The position numbers and the translations under genes are program-made. Under the pieces are notes generated by a model. The model was not told where the DNA came from. It ran no database searches and was given only the letters and a program-made list of their open reading frames with translations. Source: Hansschlegelia beijingensis (GTDB taxonomy: Bacteria; Pseudomonadota; Alphaproteobacteria; Rhizobiales; Methylopilaceae). Taken from it: a DNA stretch of 64,000 bases. Of the stretch, positions 58,272 through 64,000 are shown piece after piece. Each line of letters starts with the position of its first letter. Position 1 is the stretch's first letter. The stretch lies in NCBI RefSeq assembly GCF_014196425.1, contig NZ_JACIDR010000001.1:744001-808000 (forward strand), written 5' to 3'.

Positions 58272-58568
58272 TCAGCTTTCACGCCGCCGCCTCGATAGCT
58301 CCCGCAGACGGTCATATGCGCCGGCTATCAGCGCTTCCTTCTTGATTCTGGACCAGCCCTTAATCTGGCGCTCAGCAGCGACGGCGTCTTCGATCCGGTC
58401 GAACCCTTCTGAGAAGGCTAATTCAACGGGCCGGCGGCTCGCCGCGAAGCCGCCATATGCGCCGGCCTGATGTTCTGCGATCCGCTTTCCGAGGTCGCTC
58501 CCCCGTGCGCTACCGACATAATACGAGCCGTCAGCACAGCGGAGGATATAGACCCACGCGTTCGGCAT
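58272..58568 (-). CDS. GIY-YIG family nuclease (UPF0213-like)
   Basis: The 98-residue protein is one GIY-YIG domain: WVYILRCADGSYYVGSA gives the two conserved strands, KRIAEHQAG supplies the helix with Arg and His, and the catalytic Glu is in AVAAERQIKGWSRIKKEALI. It has no separate DNA-binding domain. I chose ATG 58568, where the family begins; the frame continues upstream into the right palindromic repeat. The stop lies only nine bases from the left repeat. Relatives are often called homing-type or structure-specific nucleases, with few tested functions. Confidence 0.9.
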   Translation of the reverse strand: MPNAWVYILRCADGSYYVGSARGSDLGKRIAEHQAGAYGGFAASRRPVELAFSEGFDRIEDAVAAERQIKGWSRIKKEALIAGAYDRLRELSRRRRES

Positions 58569-58580
58569 CGGGTTGATCCG

Positions 58581-58626
58581 TGCGTGCTTCGAGACGCCGT
58601 CCTGCGGACGGCTCCTCAGCATGAGG
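58581..58626 (-). repeat. REP-like palindromic repeat, right (inverted) copy
   Basis: Read on the minus strand it is CCTCATGCTGAGGAGC, hairpin CGTCC-GCA-GGACG and GCGTCTCGAAGCACGCA. The outer 16 and 17 bases equal the left copy exactly, while the stem sequence is different but still pairs, which points to selection on the hairpin. Confidence 0.85.
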
Positions 58627-58692
58627 AGTGGCGATGCTGATGGAAAGGCCAGCCGCTTGGTCGCTCATGAAAAAGCTCTCGCGGCTCGGCCC

Positions 58693-59349
58693 TTACGCCT
58701 CGTCCTCGTCGCCGAGCGCGCGGTCGATCGCCTCGACCAGCACCTCCGGCGGATGGGCGCCCATCACCACGAGCTTGTTCTCGAAGATGAAGCAGGGGAC
58801 GCCCTCGACGCCGATCGCGCGGGCCTGGGCGATCTCCTCGCGGACGTCCTCGACGTCCTCGTCGCTGTCGAGCCGGTCCCGCAGCGTCTCCCAATCGAGG
58901 CCGGCCTCCTCGGCCGCCCGGCCGATCACGTCGAGATCGGAGATGTCCTCGGATTCGGTGAAATAGGCCTCGAACAGGCGCTCGATCAGCGCGCCCTGCG
59001 CCACGGGGCCTTCTTCGGCGGCCCAGCGGATCGCGCGATGGGCGTCGAGGGTGTTCGGGGCGCGCGTGATGTCGGCGAACAGGAACGCGATGCCTTCGTC
59101 GCGGCCGATGGCGGTGACCTGATCGAGCGTCGCTCGCAGCCGGGCCACGTCGTCGAACTTGCTTTCGAGATACTCATCGCGGTCGAGCCCTTCCGGGGGG
59201 ATCGACGGATCCAGCTGATACGGCCGCCAGCGGATCACGGCGTCCACGTCCGGCCGGGCCGCGAGTGCGGCTTCGAGGCGGCGCTTGCCGATCCAGCACC
59301 AGGGGCAGACAGGATCGGCGAAGACGTCGATCGCGAGCGGAACGGACAT
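58693..59349 (-). CDS. DsbA-family oxidoreductase, FrnE type
   Basis: The 218-residue protein has a thioredoxin fold with an inserted helical domain. The N-terminal strand leads to the active site DPVCPWCWIGKRRLE (CPWC), and the cis-Pro loop is GVEGVPCFIFENKLVV. It lacks a signal peptide, so it is cytosolic, like the FrnE group implicated in polyketide synthesis and oxidative or metal stress. The acidic C-terminal end (GDEDEA) is unremarkable. It follows the adenylate-forming gene on the same strand. Confidence 0.92.
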   Translation of the reverse strand: MSVPLAIDVFADPVCPWCWIGKRRLEAALAARPDVDAVIRWRPYQLDPSIPPEGLDRDEYLESKFDDVARLRATLDQVTAIGRDEGIAFLFADITRAPNTLDAHRAIRWAAEEGPVAQGALIERLFEAYFTESEDISDLDVIGRAAEEAGLDWETLRDRLDSDEDVEDVREEIAQARAIGVEGVPCFIFENKLVVMGAHPPEVLVEAIDRALGDEDEA

Positions 59350-59373
59350 GAGGAAGAGCCTGTCAGCAAGATG

Positions 59374-59396
59374 AAGCCGCCGATATGGGGCGGCTT
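59374..59396 (-). terminator. Weak hairpin between the adenylate-forming gene and frnE-like gene
   Basis: AAGCCGCC and GGCGGCTT pair perfectly over eight bp around GATATGG. On the minus strand it is followed by CATCTTGC, with no T run, so it may attenuate rather than stop transcription into the FrnE-type gene. Confidence 0.45.
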
Positions 59397-59415
59397 GGTC
59401 GGGTTCGTAACCCCG

Positions 59416-60918
59416 TCAGGCCGCGCCGCGCGCGCGGTCGCTGACAGCGGAGGCCGGGAGCAGGGCCGGGCTGAACCCGGCGGCGAGAATGGCTTCCGCC
59501 GACGACGCGCCGTCCTCGACCGGGCCAAGGACGAAGCGGGCGCCGAAAAGCGCGTCGTCCTGCGCCTCCAGCTTCCCCGGAAGACTCGCGACCTGGGCCG
59601 CCATCTCGGCGTCCCCAAGGCTCACCGCGAGACCGCCGATCTGGGCCACGCCGCGCCGTTTGCCGCCGGGCAGGACGCGCCCCACGACGCGGTCGGCAAG
59701 CCCGATCAGACCGGTGTCGAGATAGCCGTCCGCTCCGAAGGGCGGGGTCGGCGCGCCCGGGTCGCCGGGAAACGCCGCCTGCGGACAGGCGGGGCCGCGG
59801 ACGAACAGTCGCCCGTCGGGAAGCACGCGCAGGTCGATCAGCGGCCCGAGCCCGTCGGGGCCGGAGGGGCCGAGCGGCAGCGGCGCGTGCAGCGTTTCGC
59901 TGGAGCGGGCGGCGGCCAGCAGCCCGAGTTCGCCGATCGCGACGGCGTCCACCACGGTCGCGCCCTCGACGCCGAGCGGCTTGGCGGGCCCGCGGCCATC
60001 AGGCGCCCGCCACAGGGCGGTGACGCCGTGGAGGCCGGCCTGGCCGAGGCCGCATTCCTCGATCAGACGGTCAGCGGCCCGCCCGGGCAGGATCAGATGC
60101 GTCGCCCCGATCTCACGCACCGCGGCGGCCAGCGCGGGGCCGTCGGAGGCCTGGTGGAACAGAACGGTCGCGGCGGTCGTCAGCCACGGCGCGAGGCCGG
60201 TCGCCAGGCCCGCCAGGCCGGCGAGATCGATTGTGGAGACGAGCGCCGCCTGCTCCGAGAGGCGCGCGGCCAGCAGCGGCGTCAGAGCGGCGGCGACCAG
60301 ATCGTTGTGGCTCCGCGGAACGGGCGCGCCGCCGGCCTCGAACGTGATGATCGCGACGTGGTCGGCCGCGTCTTCCGGAGGCGTGCGGCCGTCCCAGGAG
60401 ACGTCAGGCTCCGAGAAAGCCTCTTCGAGCGGGGTCGCGCCGTCGGGCGCGCCGTCGCCAAAGCAGCCGACGAAACGCACGCCCTCCAGCCCCCAGGCCA
60501 CCTCGCAGGCGATCTCGACGAGGGGCGCGCCTGCGGCGTGGGTCATGGTGATCATCGCGCTCGCGTCGACCGAGAGCAGCGCCCGCGCGACCTCGAACCG
60601 CCGCCACGCGAGCGGCAGCATCGCCGGCACGAGACCCGCGCGCCAGAGCCCGAGGCAGACCAGCGCGCCCTGCCAGCTCGAGCCGAGCTGGACGCCGACC
60701 ACCGCGTCTTCCCGCAGCCGCCAGGAGGCGAACACGGCCGCCAGCGCCGACACGGCCTCGTCGACGTCGCGCCAGGAGCCCGCGAAGGGCAGGCCGTCGC
60801 CCGCGAGCGCGCGGCGCTCCGGGCTGCGGCGCGCGTTCAGCGCCAGCACGCCGTCGAGCGTCAGCCGGCCTGCGACCGGGTTCGGCATCGGGTCGGGAGC
60901 GAATGGACTGAGGCGCAT
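59416..60918 (-). CDS. Degenerate acyl-CoA synthetase-like (adenylate-forming) protein
   Basis: The 500-residue protein follows the class I adenylate-forming fold: LTLDGVLALNARRSPERRALAGDG at the start, GVQLGSSWQGALVCLGLWRAGLVPAMLP in the middle, and GYLDTGLIGLADRVVGRV late. Key catalytic parts are missing. The Ser/Thr/Gly-rich ATP loop (usually TSGTTGxPK) reads TFEAGGAPVPRSHN, the usual TGD is TGL, and the C-terminal Lys domain is largely absent. It starts two bases after the solute-binding protein gene, so they are coupled. It is perhaps a binding or regulatory pseudoenzyme. Confidence 0.8.
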   Translation of the reverse strand: MRLSPFAPDPMPNPVAGRLTLDGVLALNARRSPERRALAGDGLPFAGSWRDVDEAVSALAAVFASWRLREDAVVGVQLGSSWQGALVCLGLWRAGLVPAMLPLAWRRFEVARALLSVDASAMITMTHAAGAPLVEIACEVAWGLEGVRFVGCFGDGAPDGATPLEEAFSEPDVSWDGRTPPEDAADHVAIITFEAGGAPVPRSHNDLVAAALTPLLAARLSEQAALVSTIDLAGLAGLATGLAPWLTTAATVLFHQASDGPALAAAVREIGATHLILPGRAADRLIEECGLGQAGLHGVTALWRAPDGRGPAKPLGVEGATVVDAVAIGELGLLAAARSSETLHAPLPLGPSGPDGLGPLIDLRVLPDGRLFVRGPACPQAAFPGDPGAPTPPFGADGYLDTGLIGLADRVVGRVLPGGKRRGVAQIGGLAVSLGDAEMAAQVASLPGKLEAQDDALFGARFVLGPVEDGASSAEAILAAGFSPALLPASAVSDRARGAA

Positions 60919-60920
60919 GG

Positions 60921-62780
60921 CTAACCGTCGGTGCCGGCCGGCGACGTCGCGCGCCACCAGGTTTCGAGTACAGGTCCGTAGAGCGGCGTGACGTCCGGGC
61001 GCTGGATCGCCTTCCAGCGCGCGATCCACTGCTCCCTCACGTGGAACAGCGGGACGACATAGAAGCCAGAGAGCAGGATTCGGTCGAGCGCGCGAACCGC
61101 CGAGACGAAGTCGGGCCGCTCCCGCGCCGCCAGCATGGCGTCGATCATGGCGTCGACCGCAGGCTCCTTGACGCCCATGTAGTTGCGCTCGCCGGGAGTG
61201 TCGGCGGCGGCGGCGCTCCAATACTTCTTCTGTTCGGTCCCGGGGGAGAGCGACGACACCCAGTTGTAGACGATCATGTCGAAGTCATAGGTCTGCAACC
61301 GCCGGAACGCCTGGATGGAATCCGCCAGCCGCACGTCCGCCCGCGCTCCGATCCGCTCGAGACCACGCGCGAAGGCGAGCGCCAGTCGCTCGTCCTCCTT
61401 GGTCGAGACCATGATCTCGAACCGGAACGGCGCCCCGTCCGAGTCGCGCGCCAGCGCGCCGCCCTTCAGCGACCAGCCAGCCGCGGCGAGCAGGTCGAGC
61501 GCCTTCCGCAACTGCTCGCGATCCCGGCCGGAGCCGTCTCCGCTGGGCGCGCTCCAGCGGCCCTCAAGAATGTCGTCCCTGACGACGCCCGGGAACCGCG
61601 CCAGCAACTCCCGCTCCCGCGCGTCGGCCGGCCGGCCGTGCGACGACAGCTCGGAGCCTTCGTAGTAGCTCTGGGTCCGCACCGTGGCGCCGCCGAACAT
61701 GTTCCGGTCGACCCACTCGTAGTCGAACAGGAAGCCGAGCGCCTCGCGCACCCGCACATCCGAGAAGATCGGCTTGCGGGTGTTGAACACGAAGGCGTTC
61801 ATGCCCCAGGGCAGGCCGGACGTGAAGCTCTCGAGCACGACATCTCCGCGGCGGACCGCCGGGATGTCGTAGCCGGTCGTCCAGCGCACCGGATCGGCCT
61901 CGATCCTTATGTCGACCAGGCCTCGCTTGAACGCCTCGAGCATCGCGTTGGCGTCGCGATAATAGTCGTAGCGGATCTCGTCGAAATTGTTCACGCCGCG
62001 GTTCACCGGCAGGTCGCGGCCCCAGTAGTTCGGGTCGCGCCGATAGGTGATCGAGCGGCCGGGATCGATCGCGCTCACGCCGTAAGGGCCGGTGCCGACC
62101 AGCGGCGTGAAGGTGGTCTGCTCGAACCGGCCGACATCCGTCGCGTGGCTCGCGAGCACCGGCATCAGCCCGAGAATCATCGCCAGTTCGCGGTCGTCCG
62201 TCGGCAGGTCGAATCTGATGGTGCGCTGATCGATCACCGCGGCGTTGCGGACGCGGCGGTAGTTTGACCGGAACGCCGGCTGCCCACGCTCCCGGAGCAG
62301 TTCGAAGGTGAACAGCACGTCCTCCGCGCCGACCGCCTCGCCGTCCGAGAAGCGTGCCCGCGGATCGATGTGGAAGACGATGAAGTCCCGGTCGTCGGGC
62401 AACTCGACGGATTCCGCGACGAGGCCATAGAGCGCGAACGGCTCGTCATAGTTGCGAGCCAGCAGGCTCTCATAGACGAACCCCTTGAGGCCCTGCGCCG
62501 GGACGCCCTTGTAGGCGTAGGGATTGAGAGTGTCGAAGGCGCCGAGCCAGCCGTTGGTCAGCCGGCCGCCCTTGGGAGCGTCGGCGCGGGCGTAGGGCAG
62601 GCGCTCGAATCCGGGAGGAAGAGCGGGCTCGCCATGCATCGCCACGCCGTGGCGTCGCGGAAGCGGTTCGTCGGCCGCCGCCGCCGGCAGGGGCCGGCAT
62701 AGCGCCAGAGCAAGCGCGGGCGCCGCTCTCAGCACATCCCGACGCGCGATCAATGGACCCTTCAACGGCTCGGTCGCCAT
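60921..62780 (-). CDS. Extracellular solute-binding protein, family 5 (peptide/opine type)
   Basis: The 619-residue protein is the periplasmic receptor of an ABC importer for peptides or similar molecules. A Tat-like signal (ARRDVLRAAPALALALCRPLPAAAA) leads the protein, followed by family 5 features: LPPGFERLPYARADAPKGGRLTNG, ARFSDGEAVGAEDVLFTFELL, and VREALGFLFDYEWVDRNMFGG. It belongs to the YejA-like group. No permease or ATPase genes are adjacent; an adenylate-forming gene follows instead. ATG 62780 is preferred over GTG 62837. Confidence 0.92.
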   Translation of the reverse strand: MATEPLKGPLIARRDVLRAAPALALALCRPLPAAAADEPLPRRHGVAMHGEPALPPGFERLPYARADAPKGGRLTNGWLGAFDTLNPYAYKGVPAQGLKGFVYESLLARNYDEPFALYGLVAESVELPDDRDFIVFHIDPRARFSDGEAVGAEDVLFTFELLRERGQPAFRSNYRRVRNAAVIDQRTIRFDLPTDDRELAMILGLMPVLASHATDVGRFEQTTFTPLVGTGPYGVSAIDPGRSITYRRDPNYWGRDLPVNRGVNNFDEIRYDYYRDANAMLEAFKRGLVDIRIEADPVRWTTGYDIPAVRRGDVVLESFTSGLPWGMNAFVFNTRKPIFSDVRVREALGFLFDYEWVDRNMFGGATVRTQSYYEGSELSSHGRPADARERELLARFPGVVRDDILEGRWSAPSGDGSGRDREQLRKALDLLAAAGWSLKGGALARDSDGAPFRFEIMVSTKEDERLALAFARGLERIGARADVRLADSIQAFRRLQTYDFDMIVYNWVSSLSPGTEQKKYWSAAAADTPGERNYMGVKEPAVDAMIDAMLAARERPDFVSAVRALDRILLSGFYVVPLFHVREQWIARWKAIQRPDVTPLYGPVLETWWRATSPAGTDG

Positions 62781-63043
62781 TCTCTCGTGCGGCTGGCGCG
62801 AGCCGCGATTCGCAAATCCTGAAAAGGAGGTTATCACAGGCGTGGTCTTGGGCGCGCCCTGCGCCGACGGGCCGCCGGGGGCGCCTGCCGGGTCACTGTC
62901 TCGCCGTATTTGCTGGACAGACAGCCGGTCACCGCTTTCGCAGTCGAGCGGCTTCCGCGTAGATGCGCGACGCGCAGGATTTCACTATAGACGCGCGGCG
63001 GCCGAGCGGGTCGGGTCGTGCTGAACGACAGGAAGGATACTGC

Positions 63044-63772
63044 ATGGAACTGGGTAAGATCGCGCGCCTCGCCCTGCTGTCCGCGGCGCTAGGCATGGTC
63101 GCCGCACCGTCCTACGCGCAGGACAAGCCTGCTGCGGGCGACGCTCAGAAGGCTCCTGACGCCGCGGCCGGGCCTGGTCCGATGTCGGCGAATCCGCCCG
63201 CCCCGCCGCAGCCGAACTGGGTCAAGATCTGCAACACCGACCCGAATGCGAAGAAGGAGGTCTGCCTGACCTCCCGCGACCTTCGGACCGAGACCGGCCA
63301 GACGATCGCCTCCATCGCCGTGCGGGTGGTGAGCGGCGAGAACAAGAAGTTCGTGCTCGCGGCTGTCCCCCCCGGCCTCCTGATCCAGCCGGGCGTGCGC
63401 ATCGCGGTCGACCAGAACAGCCCGACGAACGGCAAGTACTCGATCTGCTTCCCGAACGCCTGCTACGCCGAGCTCGAGATCAACGACGCCTTCTTCAACA
63501 ACATGAAGAAAGGCAGCAATCTCGTTCTGCAGGCGATGAACCAGCAGGCCAAGACGCTGAATTTCCCGATCAGCCTGGCGGGCTTCACCAAGGCCTATGA
63601 GGGGCCGGCCGCGGACCCGAAGGCGATCGAGGAATACAAGAAGGAAATGAACGAGGGGCTGAACCGCCTCGCGGAGCAGCAGCGCAACAAGCTGCAGGCG
63701 CCGAGCACGCCGGTCCCGCCGAGCGACGGCGGCCCCTCCATCGGCGACAAGGCGCCGGTCAAGGGTCAGTAA
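63044..63772 (+). CDS. Invasion-associated locus B (IalB) family periplasmic protein
   Basis: The 242-residue protein has a Sec signal peptide (IARLALLSAALGMVAAPSYA) and an IalB domain with WVKICNTDPNAKKEVCLTSRDL, GQTIASIAVRVVSG and KYSICFPNACYAELEI, including four conserved cysteines that likely form disulfides. A Pro/Lys-rich tail ends it. IalB was named from Bartonella invasion genes, but the family is widespread in free-living Rhizobiales. AGGAAGG precedes the ATG by seven bases. Confidence 0.92.
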   Translation: MELGKIARLALLSAALGMVAAPSYAQDKPAAGDAQKAPDAAAGPGPMSANPPAPPQPNWVKICNTDPNAKKEVCLTSRDLRTETGQTIASIAVRVVSGENKKFVLAAVPPGLLIQPGVRIAVDQNSPTNGKYSICFPNACYAELEINDAFFNNMKKGSNLVLQAMNQQAKTLNFPISLAGFTKAYEGPAADPKAIEEYKKEMNEGLNRLAEQQRNKLQAPSTPVPPSDGGPSIGDKAPVKGQ

Positions 63773-63799
63773 GCCCTTCAGGTCTTGAAAACGCGAAAC

Positions 63800-63826
63800 G
63801 CCCGGGCCTCGGCCCGGGCTTTTTTC
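63800..63826 (+). terminator. Rho-independent terminator of the IalB-family gene
   Basis: GCCCGGGCC and GGCCCGGGC form a GC-rich stem with a tiny loop, followed by six T residues. It lies 28 bases after the stop codon and separates this gene from the convergent partial gene. Confidence 0.92.
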
Positions 63827-63842
63827 TTCCGCTTCGTCGCGG

Positions 63843-64000
63843 TCAGTTCATGAAGAACCGGCGGATCCTGTACGAGCCGTCCTCGGCCCGCCGGAACATC
63901 GCCTCGACCTGCGGGTGGCGGACCGGCTCGCCGCTTATGTCCCGCTCGAGGTTCTGCTCCGAAACGTAAGCGACGTATTCGGTTTCCTCGTTCTCGGCGA
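63843..64000 (-). CDS. Hypothetical protein, C-terminal 51 residues (5' end outside window)
   Basis: The minus-strand frame enters from the right edge and stops at TGA (63843-63845). The visible end reads ENEETEYVAYVSEQNLERD, then SGEPVRHPQVEAMFRRAEDG and finally RIRRFFMN. It is charged and lacks membrane segments. I do not recognise a family from this fragment. It converges on the IalB gene across a shared terminator. Confidence 0.7.
   Translation of the reverse strand, partial: AENEETEYVAYVSEQNLERDISGEPVRHPQVEAMFRRAEDGSYRIRRFFMN

Larger units (their letters stand above)
58216..58626. mobile_element. Palindrome-bounded GIY-YIG cassette (candidate mobile unit)
   Basis: Two copies of one palindromic repeat in opposite orientation (58216-58262 and 58581-58626) frame 318 bases that hold almost nothing except a GIY-YIG nuclease gene. 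The arms are identical over 33 bases, while the central stem differs with compensatory changes. The resemblance between the two ends continues a little outside (TCGCCA on the left, its complement on the right). No target duplication can be called. The design recalls REP-like elements paired with their own nuclease, but movement is inference. Confidence 0.6.

Overview
The window is one contiguous piece of a GC-rich (roughly two-thirds G+C or more, by eye) alphaproteobacterial chromosome, most likely from the order Hyphomicrobiales (Rhizobiales). Support comes from an ATP12-type F1 chaperone, an IalB-family periplasmic protein, the recG / sdhE / mfd gene order, a LexA box of the GAAC-N7-GAAC type, two perfect CtrA boxes (TTAA-N7-TTAAC), the folate-dependent tRNA methyltransferase TrmFO, and DUF1127 and DUF3253 genes. 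I cannot name the genus. Almost everything is housekeeping. There is no prophage, integron or CRISPR array. The only element that looks mobile is a small palindrome-bounded GIY-YIG cassette near 58.2-58.6 kb.

Layout. 1-13.3 kb: fluoride channel tail, an RluA-type pseudouridine synthase, a HAD phosphatase coupled to the ATP12 chaperone, propionyl-CoA carboxylase beta, a CtrA-box-preceded acyl desaturase, two tandem GT1-type glycosyltransferases, a membrane alpha/beta-hydrolase-like protein, propionyl-CoA carboxylase alpha, acylphosphatase and convergent lipB. 13.4-23.3 kb: an orphan FliN-like SpoA protein, tRNA-Leu(GAG), mgtE, a GH25 lipoprotein, an acyltransferase, a YdcF-type protein, kup, a thioredoxin-like protein, DUF3253, trmFO and a DUF1127 gene. 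23.5-30.3 kb: uvrA and ssb diverge around a LexA box, followed by gyrA. 30.3-35.2 kb: an odd tRNA-like gene with its own terminator, a 55-residue membrane protein, then coaD, two cyclophilins, a small DMT transporter, queA and tgt. 35.3-42.5 kb: a type I secretion ABC/adaptor pair, several small proteins, tRNA-Lys(UUU), a TusA-like protein, a Sel1-repeat protein and moeA. 42.6-51.8 kb: opgGH, a SPOR-like protein, glmU, glmS, DUF454 and DUF502 membrane proteins. 52-64 kb: recG / sdhE / mfd, the GIY-YIG cassette, a FrnE-type oxidoreductase, a degenerate adenylate-forming protein coupled to a family 5 solute-binding protein, IalB, and a partial gene at the right edge.

How the genes work together. 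pccB and pccA encode the two subunits of one biotin carboxylase although about 5.5 kb of envelope-lipid genes separates them. queA and tgt act in queuosine synthesis. glmU and glmS feed UDP-GlcNAc synthesis. opgG and opgH make osmoregulated glucans. uvrA, mfd, recG and ssb serve DNA repair.

Most unusual observations. (1) At 30393-30467 there is a 75-nt tRNA-like gene with intact acceptor stem, T-arm and encoded CCA, but its anticodon arm folds as a stem capped by a GGAA (GNRA) tetraloop, so it has no anticodon loop. (2) Two inverted palindromic repeats with compensatory central stems frame a GIY-YIG nuclease gene. (3) The Tgt protein has lost three of the four residues that bind the structural zinc in this family. 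(4) Two perfect CtrA boxes lie upstream of the fatty-acid desaturase.
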